From Hahnella aquatica (GTDB taxonomy: Bacteria > Pseudomonadota > Gammaproteobacteria > Burkholderiales > Burkholderiaceae_A): a stretch of DNA of 64,000 nucleotides. The notes under the pieces were generated by a model, which worked only from the letters and a program-made list of their open reading frames with translations, was not told the origin of the DNA and searched no databases. The translations under genes and the position numbers were made by a program. The stretch lies in NCBI GenBank assembly GCA_965194505.1, contig OZ239144.1, positions 930,001 through 994,000 of the forward strand, written 5' to 3'. Positions 17,694 to 27,076 of this stretch are shown in pieces (positions within the stretch are counted from its first letter, which is position 1; each line of letters starts with the position of its first letter).

Positions 17694-19340
17694 CTATGAA
17701 TTGTTGAGAATGGACCCGGATTCAGGGCGAAGGGCCCGTTTGAGGATCTTCCCGACGGCTGATTTGGGCAGGCTCTCCGGAAAGACAAAGGTCTTGGGTA
17801 CCTTGTAGGCGGCGAGCCGTTCACGGCAATGGGCCTCGAGGGCTGCTGCCGTGAGGGGTGCACTCAGGACCACATGGGCCACCACGCGCTCGCCGGTGGC
17901 CGGATCCGGCTCGGCTACCACGGCCGACTCCAGCACGCTGGGGTGCAGGTTGATCTGTCGCTCCACCTCGGCAGAGTAGACATTAAAGCCACTGACCAGA
18001 ATCATGTCCTTCTTGCGATCCACGATCTGGAGGCTGCCATCGGGCAGCAGGCAGCCGAGGTCTCCGGTTTTGAAGAAACCGTCGTCCGTGAAAGCCGCCT
18101 TGGTCTCCCGCGGCCGCCCCCAGTAGCCGCGCATCACTTGGGGGCCACGCACGGCAATTTCTCCGACCGACCCTTGGGGCAGGGCCACCTCATCATCAGA
18201 GAGGATCTGCACCTCGGTGCCCGCCAGGGGTGGGCCGACATGCCCTTGGAACGCTTTGGAGTCTACCGGGGTGGCGGCCACGACGGGGCTGGTTTCGGAG
18301 AGGCCATAGCCCTCGAGCAGGGTGCAGCCGGTGTCGGCCTGCCACGCGTTGGCCACGGCGGCACTGACGGCCATGCCGCCACCGAGGCTTACCCGCAGGT
18401 GCGGCATTCGAAGTGCCTTCCAGCCAGGGTGGTTCATCAGTGCAAGAAAGAGGGTGTTGACGCCGGGAAATAGGTGCACGGGTTCACGGCCCAGGGTCTT
18501 GATGAGGGCGGGAAGGTCCTTGGGGTTGGGAATGAGCAGGTTCTGAAGGCCCAGGCGGCAGCCCATGAGAAAGCAGATGGTGAGGGCAAAGATGTGGAAG
18601 AGGGGCAGGGCGCAGAGCATGACAATCGGCTGCCCGCCGTCTGGCCGCTTCGCCAAGGCTGGGGCCAGAAAATTGCTCGCCTGCTCAATGTTGGCCACCA
18701 GGTTGGCGTGCGAGAGCATGGCGCCCTTGGTAAAGCCCGTGGTGCCGCCGGTGTACTGCAGCACAGCCAGGTCCTCTGGCTGCTTGCTGGGGCGGCTCAG
18801 CGTGAGCGCTCGGGCCACACGCATCACGGAACGCCAGTGGACCACCCGCATGTCACCCAGGTCTGCCTTGGGAACCTGTCGCTTCACATGGCGAACCACG
18901 GCCGTGATCACCCGGCCCTTGGCGCCCATGGCATCGCCCACTGCGGTTCGAATCACGATCTTGACATCGGTCTCAGGAAGGGCAGGCGCAAGCCGCTCAA
19001 GGAAGTTCTCGAGCACGATCAAGGCGGTTGCACCGGAATCCTTGAGCTGATGGCTCAACTCCCGCGGGGTGAGCAGCGGGTTGACCTCCACAAGGATCAG
19101 CCCGGCCCGAATCACGGCTGCAATGGTCACGGCGTGCTGCGGCAGGTTGGGCAGCATGATCGCCACGCGCGCACCCGGCGCGAGGCCCAGCCCCTGCAGA
19201 TAGGCCGCCAAGGTGCCGGAATCTCGGTCGAGATCGCGGTAGCGCATGGTGCTGCCCATGCAACGAAGCGCGGGCTGGTCACGGTGCTGCTCAAAGGCCT
19301 GCTCGAGGAGATCGATGAGGGTCATGGTGGCGGGGCTCAT
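17694..19340 (-). CDS. Long-chain acyl-CoA ligase (AMP-forming)
   Basis: A 548-residue ANL-superfamily enzyme that activates a fatty acid to acyl-AMP and then acyl-CoA. Visible core motifs are YTGGTTGFTKG (about 196-206), EGYGLSETSP (343-352), GDLG (426-429), DRKKDMILVSGFNVY and the catalytic lysine K531 in PKSAVGKILKR. The layout is FadD-like, but chain-length preference cannot be read. The start may be ATG 19340 or ATG 19325; the first is given. Only 25 bases separate it from the divergent MATE gene. Confidence 0.88.
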   Translation of the reverse strand: MSPATMTLIDLLEQAFEQHRDQPALRCMGSTMRYRDLDRDSGTLAAYLQGLGLAPGARVAIMLPNLPQHAVTIAAVIRAGLILVEVNPLLTPRELSHQLKDSGATALIVLENFLERLAPALPETDVKIVIRTAVGDAMGAKGRVITAVVRHVKRQVPKADLGDMRVVHWRSVMRVARALTLSRPSKQPEDLAVLQYTGGTTGFTKGAMLSHANLVANIEQASNFLAPALAKRPDGGQPIVMLCALPLFHIFALTICFLMGCRLGLQNLLIPNPKDLPALIKTLGREPVHLFPGVNTLFLALMNHPGWKALRMPHLRVSLGGGMAVSAAVANAWQADTGCTLLEGYGLSETSPVVAATPVDSKAFQGHVGPPLAGTEVQILSDDEVALPQGSVGEIAVRGPQVMRGYWGRPRETKAAFTDDGFFKTGDLGCLLPDGSLQIVDRKKDMILVSGFNVYSAEVERQINLHPSVLESAVVAEPDPATGERVVAHVVLSAPLTAAALEAHCRERLAAYKVPKTFVFPESLPKSAVGKILKRALRPESGSILNNS

Positions 19341-19365
19341 TGTGTGCGGCTGTTAGAGTATCGCG

Positions 19366-20781
19366 ATGTTATCGAGGCTGCCGGCACTTGCGTTGGATGC
19401 CCGCGGCGAGCCGAGGGTGAGCCTGCGGGCCATCCTCACACTGGCCTTTCCCATGTTCGTTCATGCGGGCATGCAGGCCGTGCTCAATCTCACCGACACC
19501 TGGTTTGTTGGGCGCATTTCGGTGGATGCGGTGGCTGGTGTGGGCAGCGTCTATTGGCTCATTCTGGGGCTGCTGCTGCTCATGACAGGCATGGGCATGG
19601 GCGTGCAGACCATGGCGGCGCAGGCCGTGGGTGCCCGTCGGCCCCGTCAGGCAGCTCGGGCCGTCTGGACGGGCCTCTGGCTCTCCGTCTTCACCGTGCT
19701 GCCCTTTGGGCTTTTGGTGCTGGCGGGTGCCGCCTGGATTCCCCACTTTGGGTTGCCCGCAGGCGTGGAAGCCGCGGCAGTCGATTATTGGGCGCCGCGG
19801 TTTGCGGGTGGCCCGCTCTCGGTGGCCCTCACGGCCGTGCTGTCCTTCTTCATGGGCATTGGTCAGCCCCGGATGGCCTTGGCTGTCAATGGTCTGGTGG
19901 TCGTGCTCAATGCCATCTTCAATGCCTGGTTCATTTGGGGCTTGGACATGGGGGTTGCCGGCGTGTCCTGGGCCACCACCGCCTCGGTGGCCTGCGGCCT
20001 CTGTCTGGCCTTGGTGTTGTTCACGGGCAAGCGTTATGCGCGGCGATATTGGTCCCGGCATGTTTGGCGCCCAAACGTGGCCCGGGTGCTTCGCCTTGCC
20101 GCCTTTGGCTTTCCCATTGGTCTTTCGATTGCCTTTGATGTGCTGGGCCTGGCCGCCTTTCAGGCCATGGTCGCTCGTCTGGGCGGCATCGAGGGTGCTG
20201 CCACGCAGATCGTGATGATGCTCACCTCGGTGGCCTACATGCCGGCGGTTGGCCTGGGCAAGGCGGGCACCACCCTGGTGGGCCAGTCGATCGGCGCGGG
20301 CGAGCCGCAATGGGCGCGTCGGGTTGGCAATCGCGTCATTGGCCTGACCACGCTTTATATGCTGGGGGTGGGCATGGTGCTGGCCCTGGCCGGTGGCCCA
20401 TTGGCCTCTCTCTTCATTCCAGCATCGGACCCGCAGGCTGCACAGGTCATTCGCCTGGCCGCATGGCTGGCCATCATTGCCGCCTGCTACCAGGTCTTCG
20501 ATGGCCTCTACATCGGGTCGGTCTTCTGCCTGCGCGGCGCGGGCGACACCCGGGTGCCAGCAATCCTGCTGCTGTTGCTGTCTTGGGGTGTGTTCGTGCC
20601 CTTGACCCATTTTCTGGCCTTTTTGCCCGGCCAAGGCTGGGTGGCCGACGCGCCAGGTCTGGGTCTCGGTGCTGCCGGTGGATGGCTGGCCGCGGTGGTC
20701 TACATCTTCCTATTGGCGTTGGTGCTGGGCTGGCGCTGGTTCTCCGGTCGCGGGCTCGTGCGGGCCCGGGTGCGCATCTGA
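19366..20781 (+). CDS. MATE family multidrug/Na+ efflux transporter
   Basis: A 471-residue protein with 12 hydrophobic helices in two homologous halves. MATE signatures include LTDTWFVGRIS near residue 43 and the second-half equivalent KAGTTLVGQSIGAGEP. NorM-type proteins export cationic drugs in exchange for Na+ or H+; the substrate here is unknown. The bases before the ATG include TAGAGT six bases upstream, a weak -10-like element. The stop overlaps the next start by one base. Confidence 0.9.
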   Translation: MLSRLPALALDARGEPRVSLRAILTLAFPMFVHAGMQAVLNLTDTWFVGRISVDAVAGVGSVYWLILGLLLLMTGMGMGVQTMAAQAVGARRPRQAARAVWTGLWLSVFTVLPFGLLVLAGAAWIPHFGLPAGVEAAAVDYWAPRFAGGPLSVALTAVLSFFMGIGQPRMALAVNGLVVVLNAIFNAWFIWGLDMGVAGVSWATTASVACGLCLALVLFTGKRYARRYWSRHVWRPNVARVLRLAAFGFPIGLSIAFDVLGLAAFQAMVARLGGIEGAATQIVMMLTSVAYMPAVGLGKAGTTLVGQSIGAGEPQWARRVGNRVIGLTTLYMLGVGMVLALAGGPLASLFIPASDPQAAQVIRLAAWLAIIAACYQVFDGLYIGSVFCLRGAGDTRVPAILLLLLSWGVFVPLTHFLAFLPGQGWVADAPGLGLGAAGGWLAAVVYIFLLALVLGWRWFSGRGLVRARVRI

Positions 20782-21725
20782 TGCGGGCGCATCTTGAAAC
20801 CATTCTGCCGGCCGTCTGGCCCAACCTGCGGCATGTGGTGTGGGCACGCGAGCGTTGGGACACGCCGGATGGCGACTTCATCGACCTGGACTGGTCGCTG
20901 GGCGCTGAAGGATCGTCAACAGGAGATGCGCCGCCTGCGCCGCTGCTGGTCATCTTTCATGGCCTCGAGGGCTCCTCTCGAAGTGCCTACTCGGTGGCCC
21001 TGGCCGCAGCGGCCCGAGACCTCGGCTGGCCGGCGGTGGTGGCCCATTTCAGGGGCTGCTCCGGAGCGCTCAACCGGCAGCCCCGGGCCTATCACGCGGG
21101 TGACATTCAAGAGATTGACTGGATTCTCGGTCGGCTCGTGTCAGTGCATGCAGGCCCCCTCTTGGCGGTGGGTGTCTCGCTCGGTGGTAACGCCCTTATG
21201 CGCTGGCTGGGCAGTGGCCTGCTTGTGCCCGAGCGGCTCATGGCCGCGGCTGCGTTGTCAGCACCGCTGGACCTGGCGGCTGCGGGCGCAGCCATCGACA
21301 CAGGCCTGAACCGATGGATTTATGGGCGGCTCTTTTTGCAGACCATGCGCCGAAAGGCCTTGGCCAAGCATGCACAATTCCCGGGGCTCTTTAATCTGCC
21401 CCGCGTGATGCGGGCCAGTACCCTGCGCGAGTTTGATAACGCCTTCACAGCCCCACTGCATGGGTTTGAGGACGTGGACCACTACTGGCAGGTGGCCTCG
21501 GCTGCGCCAGTGCTTCCGCAAGTTGCCCGACCCGCTTTGTTGATCAATCCCCTCAACGACCCCCTGGTGCCAGCGGCCAGCCTGCCGAATCCAGACTGGC
21601 TGAATCAACAGACGGGCGGTCGTGTTCGTTCCTGGCAGCCTCGGCGCGGTGGCCATGTGGGATTTGCGCGTGCCATGGCACCGCTCGTCCTGCGCTGGCT
21701 TGGCCAGCACATCGATCGTCGATAA
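20781..21725 (+). CDS. YheT-type alpha/beta hydrolase (AB_hydrolase_4 family)
   Basis: A 314-residue hydrolase. The catalytic triad is S133 in GVSLGGN, D260 in NPLNDP and H292 in RRGGHVGF. The FHGLEGSS oxyanion loop and AHFRGCSG motif are typical of the YheT/ABHD family (UPF0017). The substrate is unknown; homologues act as esterases. The ATG at 20781 overlaps the MATE stop by one base. uup starts 6 bases after its end, so MATE, hydrolase and uup form one operon. Confidence 0.9.
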   Translation: MRAHLETILPAVWPNLRHVVWARERWDTPDGDFIDLDWSLGAEGSSTGDAPPAPLLVIFHGLEGSSRSAYSVALAAAARDLGWPAVVAHFRGCSGALNRQPRAYHAGDIQEIDWILGRLVSVHAGPLLAVGVSLGGNALMRWLGSGLLVPERLMAAAALSAPLDLAAAGAAIDTGLNRWIYGRLFLQTMRRKALAKHAQFPGLFNLPRVMRASTLREFDNAFTAPLHGFEDVDHYWQVASAAPVLPQVARPALLINPLNDPLVPAASLPNPDWLNQQTGGRVRSWQPRRGGHVGFARAMAPLVLRWLGQHIDRR

Positions 21726-21731
21726 TCCAGC

Positions 21732-23636
21732 ATGTCTCTTCTCACACTGTCGGACGCCCAGCTCGCCTTTGGCCATTGGCCACTTCTGAACCGCGCGAAC
21801 CTCTCCATCGAGGCGGGCGACCGTCTCGGTCTCATTGGACGAAACGGCACCGGGAAGTCGAGTCTCATGCGTGTCATGGCAGGGCTTGAAACCCTCGACG
21901 ATGGCCTCATCCAGCGGCAGCAGGGCCTGCGTGTGGTCTACGTGCCTCAAGAGACCATCTTTGGCGAGCAGGAGTCGGTCTTTGAGGCCGTGTCGCAGGG
22001 GCTCGCCGATGTGAAGGCCATGCGCGAGGAGTACGAGCAAGTGAGCATGTCCTCGGAGGGTGAGGCGAGTCACACACGACTGGCCTGGTTACAAGACCAG
22101 CTCGAGACCCATCAGGGATGGGCTTGGGAGCAACGGGTGGCAGAGACTTTAGAACGCATGGGCCTTGCAGCCGACCCGATGGTGAACATGCTGTCTGGGG
22201 GTCAGCAGAAGCGGGTGGCCCTGGCCCGTGGGCTGGTGGCTCGGCCAGATTTGCTGCTGCTCGATGAGCCCACCAATCACTTGGACCTTGATGCCATTGA
22301 GTGGCTCGAGACACTCTTGATCGACCTGGGCCTGACCATGCTTTTCGTGACCCACGATCGATCCTTCCTCGACCGCGTTTGCACGGGCATTGTTGAACTC
22401 GACCGGGGCCTGCTCCGAACCTATCCGGGCAACCATGCCGCCTATGAAGCCCAGAAAGAGCAGGAGTTGGCCTCGGAAGCGCTTGCGAGTGCTCGGGCCG
22501 ACAAGCTGCTGGCCCAGGAGGAGGCCTGGTCCCGCAAGGGCGTGGAGGCACGTCGCACCAAAAGTGTGGCAAGGCTTGAGCGGCTCTCGGTGCTGCGAGA
22601 GCAGCGCAGGGTGCGCCGCGAACAGGTGGGGCAGGTGGCCATGGCGGTCTCCCGTGGGGAGCAGAGCGGCAAACTGGTGGCCGACCTTCAGGATGTCTCC
22701 ATCTCGTTTGGCGGTCAACGCATCGTGAGTGGTCTGACCACCACCGTTTTGCGTGGCGACAAGATTGCCTTCATGGGCCCCAATGGCGCGGGCAAGACAA
22801 CCTTGCTCAAGCTATTGCTGGGTCAGCTCAAGCCCGATGCTGGACGTGTGCAGCTGGGCACGCGGCTCTCCGTGGCCTACTTCGACCAAATGCGCGAAGG
22901 GCTCTCGCTGGAGAGCAGCCTGGCCGACACCATCAGCCCGGGCAGCGAGTGGGTGGAGATCGACGGGGTGCGCAAGCATGTGAAGGGCTACCTGGGCGAC
23001 TTCTTGTTTTCTCCCGAGCGGGCAGGGTCGCCGGTGAGCAGCCTCTCGGGCGGCGAGCGCAACCGACTCTTGCTGGCCCGTCTGTTCGCGCGCCCCGCCA
23101 ACCTCTTGGTGCTTGATGAGCCCACCAATGACCTCGACATCGACACCCTTGAACTGCTCGAAGGCCTGCTGCTCCAGTACAACGGCACTGTCTTTCTGGT
23201 CAGCCATGACCGGCGATTTGTGGACAATGTGGCCACGAGCATTCTGGCGGCCGAGGGCGATGGGCTGTGGCGCGAGTACCAGGGCGGGGTGGAGGACTAC
23301 CTGTTGCAACGCAGCCGCTCAAGACCAGCAGTGGCAGCACCCAGGCCGGGTAAGAAGAAGGCTGAGCCTGCGCCTCAAGCATCAGTGTCACAGCCTGCGG
23401 TGGCCGCGACCAAATCGGGCCTGAGTTTCAAGGAGCGCAAGGAACTGGAGCAGTTGCCCGGCCAGATCGAGACCCTGGAGGCAGAGATGAGTCGGCTACA
23501 GGCGTTGCTTGCAGATCCCGCGCTCTACCGTGGAGACCCCCAGGAGGTCGCTCGTCTCACCAACGAGGTCCGGGCCAAAGAAGCTTCACACCAGGCCTCC
23601 ATGCAGCGTTGGGAGTCCCTGCTCTCAAGAGAATAG
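21732..23636 (+). CDS. uup: ABC-F ATPase Uup
   Basis: A 634-residue protein with two ABC ATPase domains and no membrane part. Walker A sites are GRNGTGKSS (36-44) and GPNGAGKTT (about 350). Signatures LSGGQQKRV and LSGGERNR precede LLLLDEPTNHLD and LVLDEPTNDLD. The C-terminal coiled coil after about residue 560, rich in Glu, Gln and Leu, marks Uup rather than EttA or YheS. ABC-F proteins act on the ribosome exit site; Uup also affects precise excision of transposons. Its last 12 bases overlap the end of the convergent oxidoreductase gene. Confidence 0.92.
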   Translation: MSLLTLSDAQLAFGHWPLLNRANLSIEAGDRLGLIGRNGTGKSSLMRVMAGLETLDDGLIQRQQGLRVVYVPQETIFGEQESVFEAVSQGLADVKAMREEYEQVSMSSEGEASHTRLAWLQDQLETHQGWAWEQRVAETLERMGLAADPMVNMLSGGQQKRVALARGLVARPDLLLLDEPTNHLDLDAIEWLETLLIDLGLTMLFVTHDRSFLDRVCTGIVELDRGLLRTYPGNHAAYEAQKEQELASEALASARADKLLAQEEAWSRKGVEARRTKSVARLERLSVLREQRRVRREQVGQVAMAVSRGEQSGKLVADLQDVSISFGGQRIVSGLTTTVLRGDKIAFMGPNGAGKTTLLKLLLGQLKPDAGRVQLGTRLSVAYFDQMREGLSLESSLADTISPGSEWVEIDGVRKHVKGYLGDFLFSPERAGSPVSSLSGGERNRLLLARLFARPANLLVLDEPTNDLDIDTLELLEGLLLQYNGTVFLVSHDRRFVDNVATSILAAEGDGLWREYQGGVEDYLLQRSRSRPAVAAPRPGKKKAEPAPQASVSQPAVAATKSGLSFKERKELEQLPGQIETLEAEMSRLQALLADPALYRGDPQEVARLTNEVRAKEASHQASMQRWESLLSRE

Positions 23637-24959
23637 CTGCACCATCTCTTGGCGAAGCCGCTGGGCCGGGGAGTCCACGGCCTCGACATCGTCCCAAGAC
23701 AGCGATGCGCCCTTGGCCACAGGCCTTGTGACCTTGATGCCATGGGCAAGACCCAAGGGGAGCCCTTTCATCCGCTTTGAGGTGGCGGCTGGCAGCAGCT
23801 TGCCCCAGACGGTAAAGCCACCCTCACCATCCAGTAGGTCTCCGGGGCGAAGGTCTCGCTTGGCAGTGGCCACGACATCGGCCCGCCAGGCGGAGGCTGT
23901 TCCTGTGGCTTCACCCCGAAGGGCCACGCTCGCCACTGACTGACCCACCTCAAGGCCGATGAGGTGCCAGCGTTTGTAGAGCGTGAAGTAACGGCCCGAG
24001 GGGTCGGTGTGCGCCTTGTATTCCTCGAAGCAATTTTTGATGTAGTCGGTCTCGGCCTCGACCGTGACCCACACCCCCATGCGGATCTCGTAGGGAATCT
24101 CGCGTCCGTCGGTCTCGAGCGACGAGATCACCTCGACCATGCCCTTCTTCTCGAGCACACCGCCTTCGCTGCGGGGCCGCGTGACGAAGGGAATGTCGGC
24201 AATGCTGGCTGGTGGATACAAAAGGCCATTGCTTGGAACATCGAGTCCGCAGGCATTGGCCACCGCAGTCGATTCGATGGCTGGCTTGGAGCCATCCAAG
24301 AAGCTGTTGAACATCTTGGGGTTCAGCCCCCCACGGGCTGCCTGCTCAGGGGTCAGGCCCCAGTTGTCCCAGACGGTCTCGGGTGTGGATTCACAAAAGT
24401 GTGGCAGCCACTTGTGGCCTCGGCCGGCCGCCACCACCGGAAAGCCACAGGTGCGGGCCCAGTCCACCAAATCACAGATGAGTGCGGGCTGGTCGCCAAA
24501 GGCCAGGGAATAGATTCGGCCTGCCTCTGCCGCACGCTTGGCGAGAATGGGGCCACAGAATGCGTCGGCCTCCACCGTGACATTGACCACATGCTTGCCC
24601 TCTCTGAGGGCGGCCAGGATGTGGTCGACTGCGGCGATGGGGTTCCCGGTGCTCTCGACCACGACATCGATCTGGGGGTGCCTGACGAGCTGTTCCCAGT
24701 TGTCGGTGAGGTGGGTGTGTCCGCTGGCAATGGCCTCATCAATGGAGCGGGCCTGCGTCTGCTCGTCGGACCAGCCGACCCTGGCGAGATTGCGTCGGGC
24801 TGCATCGGGAGAGAGGTCTGCAATGCAGGCCAGGTGCACGCCAGGGGTTCGCGGAACCTGTGAGAGGTACATTGATCCAAACTTGCCCGCACCGATGAGG
24901 CCGACGCGGATGGGCTGATTGGCGGCCGCACGGGCCAACAGTTTCTGATGAAGGCTCAC
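23625..24959 (-). CDS. NAD(P)-dependent oxidoreductase with C-terminal SAF domain
   Basis: A 444-residue protein. The N-terminus has a Rossmann nucleotide motif IRVGLIGAGKFGSMYL, and the middle resembles homoserine-dehydrogenase-like folds (VVESTGNP, EADAFCGP). The C-terminal part with HGIKVTRPVAKGASL fits an SAF domain, which often leads to mislabelling as FlgA or antifreeze protein. The substrate is unknown, probably a sugar acid or hydroxy acid. I chose GTG 24959, which has GAAAGAAG just upstream and lies 10 bases behind the LON gene. A longer in-frame reading would run far into that gene. Confidence 0.75.
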   Translation of the reverse strand: MSLHQKLLARAAANQPIRVGLIGAGKFGSMYLSQVPRTPGVHLACIADLSPDAARRNLARVGWSDEQTQARSIDEAIASGHTHLTDNWEQLVRHPQIDVVVESTGNPIAAVDHILAALREGKHVVNVTVEADAFCGPILAKRAAEAGRIYSLAFGDQPALICDLVDWARTCGFPVVAAGRGHKWLPHFCESTPETVWDNWGLTPEQAARGGLNPKMFNSFLDGSKPAIESTAVANACGLDVPSNGLLYPPASIADIPFVTRPRSEGGVLEKKGMVEVISSLETDGREIPYEIRMGVWVTVEAETDYIKNCFEEYKAHTDPSGRYFTLYKRWHLIGLEVGQSVASVALRGEATGTASAWRADVVATAKRDLRPGDLLDGEGGFTVWGKLLPAATSKRMKGLPLGLAHGIKVTRPVAKGASLSWDDVEAVDSPAQRLRQEMVQLFS

Positions 24960-24969
24960 TGGGCTTCTT

Positions 24970-25614
24970 TCATGTGGGGCTTCGCAGGCCGCCCATCCAT
25001 CGGCAGACGGTCTGCAGCCGTGCAACGGGGTCGTCTTCCAACAATAATGCCTGCTTTTGACTGGATCCAAAGGGCAGAATCTCGGTCCATCGATTTGCGA
25101 CCCACCCAGCCTCATCGAGCCGGTAGGGCGCCAAGATGGGCATTTGTTCGGGCGCAACACCCTGGCGCTGCAGGTCTGCAATGAGCTGCCCGAGGGAATC
25201 GACGGCATGGGTGCAGTCGGTTGGGATGGGCGCTGGCGTGTCGTCTGGCAGTTGGGTCACATCCCCCGACCAGAGCCCGTATCGGCCCTTTTCGAAGCCC
25301 TGCACTTGAACACGGTGCGTGCCAGCGGCCCGAACGGTGAGCAGCGCGGGCGTGATGGCGTCGACCTCGAGGCACTCGGCCAGGCACCCAACGGTCTCAA
25401 ATGAGACTGCCTCTGCAGGCGCATCGACCTCACGGCCTTCGAGCAGTCGCACAACGACAAACGGCGTCTTCTCACGAAGGCACCGTTTGATCATGTCGAG
25501 GTAGCGGATCTCAAAGATCCGCAATGCCAAGAGCCCGTCGGGAAAGAGCCCCGACGAGAGCGGAAAAAGCGGCAGCCGCTGGCTAGGCTGCCCGCTTTCC
25601 ACCGCTGAACCCAC
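24970..25614 (-). CDS. LON-domain (Lon N-terminal substrate-binding) protein
   Basis: A 214-residue protein formed by a stand-alone LON domain, starting from RLPLFPLSSGLFPDG and continuing through LRIFEIRYLDMI, the family signature. No AAA+ or protease domain follows, so it is not Lon itself. Such proteins are widespread and of unknown role, perhaps in protein quality control. The given start is GTG 25614, which overlaps the end of rhlE by 32 bases. A later start would cut into the conserved first strand. Confidence 0.8.
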   Translation of the reverse strand: MGSAVESGQPSQRLPLFPLSSGLFPDGLLALRIFEIRYLDMIKRCLREKTPFVVVRLLEGREVDAPAEAVSFETVGCLAECLEVDAITPALLTVRAAGTHRVQVQGFEKGRYGLWSGDVTQLPDDTPAPIPTDCTHAVDSLGQLIADLQRQGVAPEQMPILAPYRLDEAGWVANRWTEILPFGSSQKQALLLEDDPVARLQTVCRWMGGLRSPT

Positions 25615-26863
25615 GATTGCTTGCTGGCCGGCGCGCGGCTGGCTTGGCGCCGCCTGGAATCACGCGGTCGTTGGCAGCACGTTTGGCACCAAAGGACTTC
25701 CCTGCAGGCCGGCGTGAGGCCGGGCGGGTGTTGCGCACGCTGTCGGGCAGGAGGCGTGCGCCGGTGAGTCGCTCGATCTGGAGGGCCAGGCCGATTTCGC
25801 TCCTGTCGCACAAAGAAATGGCGTGGCCACTGCGGCCAGCCCGCGCCGTGCGACCGATTCGGTGCACATAGGCCTCGGGCACATTGGGGAGGTCGTAGTT
25901 AAAGACATGGCTCACGCCGTCCACGTCGATGCCGCGCGCAGCGATGTCGGTGGCCACGAGCACCTTGATCTTTCCCTCTCTGAACATGGCCAAGGCCCGG
26001 TCGCGCTGACCCTGGGTCTTGTCGCCGTGGATGGCCACGCTGTAATGGCCTGCATGCTTGACGACCTGCTGCACGCGGTCGGCGCCGTGCTTGGTGCGAA
26101 CGAATACGATGGCCTGATCGATGGCGTCATCGGCGAGCAGCTCCACGAGTGTGTCGGGCTTCTTGCCTGGGTCAACAATCAGCAAGGACTGCTCGATGCG
26201 CTCGATGGGCTTGGCCGTGGGCGCCACGGAGATCTCTTGCGGCTGGTTGAGGAACTGGTCGGCCAGTCCACGGATTTCGCGGGGCATGGTGGCCGAGAGC
26301 AGCAAGGTCTGACGCTGGCGAGGCAGCCGGGCGAGCAGGTCGCGAATTTGAGGCATGAAGCCGAGGTCCATCATCTGGTCGGCCTCGTCCAGGACCACGG
26401 CCTGCGTCTGGTCCAGGCGAACGTGCTTGGATTGAAGGTGGTCGGTGAGGCGTCCGGGTGTGGCCACCAGGATGTCCACGCCGGGCATCAGGGCCCGAAT
26501 TTGTGGACCGGCCTTCGCCCCGCCCACGACCAGCGCGGTCGAGAGGCGCAGAAACTTGCCATAGGTGCGAATGCTCTCGACGATCTGGCCTGCGAGCTCA
26601 CGGGTGGGGGCCAGCACCAGGGCCTGGCAGGACTTGGGCATCAGGGTGGCACCCGACTGCTTGAGGGCCACCAATCGATGAAGCAAGGGCAGCACAAAGG
26701 CCGCGGTTTTTCCCGTGCCTGTCTGCGCGATGCCAAGGACATCCTTGCCAGACATCATCGGCGGGATGACGGCAGTTTGAATGGGGGTGGGGTGGGTATA
26801 GCCTTCGGCCGCAACGGCACGAAGAATGGGCTCGGCAAGGCCGAGATCAGCGAATGATTTCAA
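25583..26863 (-). CDS. rhlE: DEAD-box ATP-dependent RNA helicase RhlE
   Basis: A 426-residue helicase. Q-motif near residues 22-29, Walker A AQTGTGKT (46-53), PTRELA, TPGRL, the DEAD box (159-162), SAT, ATDIAARGIDVD and HRIGRTARAG are all present. The C-terminal tail is basic (Arg, Lys, Ala rich), as in RhlE, which helps ribosome assembly and RNA decay. The start is TTG 26863, giving the N-terminus KSFADLGL that matches family members; there is no nearby ATG in frame. It is the first gene of a three-gene run. Confidence 0.92.
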   Translation of the reverse strand: MKSFADLGLAEPILRAVAAEGYTHPTPIQTAVIPPMMSGKDVLGIAQTGTGKTAAFVLPLLHRLVALKQSGATLMPKSCQALVLAPTRELAGQIVESIRTYGKFLRLSTALVVGGAKAGPQIRALMPGVDILVATPGRLTDHLQSKHVRLDQTQAVVLDEADQMMDLGFMPQIRDLLARLPRQRQTLLLSATMPREIRGLADQFLNQPQEISVAPTAKPIERIEQSLLIVDPGKKPDTLVELLADDAIDQAIVFVRTKHGADRVQQVVKHAGHYSVAIHGDKTQGQRDRALAMFREGKIKVLVATDIAARGIDVDGVSHVFNYDLPNVPEAYVHRIGRTARAGRSGHAISLCDRSEIGLALQIERLTGARLLPDSVRNTRPASRRPAGKSFGAKRAANDRVIPGGAKPAARRPASNRGFSGGKRAA

Positions 26864-26993
26864 GGGTGGCTTTCTGTAAAGGGCCGCCCTAAAACAAGGA
26901 AATCAATCAGCGCATGGGGCAGCGAAAAGGAAACAACTCCATGAGTATATTCGGGTTTCCGAGATGTCACAAGGGTTTTTTGCGTCGCGGAAG

Positions 26994-27067
26994 TGGAGCG
27001 GGCGATGGGAATCGAACCCACGTCTTGAGCATGGGAAGCTCAGGTCCTGCCATTGAACGACGCCCGC
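26994..27067 (-). tRNA. tRNA-Gly (anticodon CCC)
   Basis: On the minus strand the acceptor GCGGGCG (from 27067) pairs with CGCCCGC (ending 26998), followed by discriminator U and an encoded CCA. The anticodon arm TGAGC/GCTCA encloses TTCCCAT, so the anticodon is CCC (27033-27035). The T-loop GTTCGATTC is present. It reads GGG codons. Plus-strand reading across it gives the GDGNRTHV peptide, a familiar false ORF. Confidence 0.96.
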
Positions 27068-27076
27068 GCAACGACT

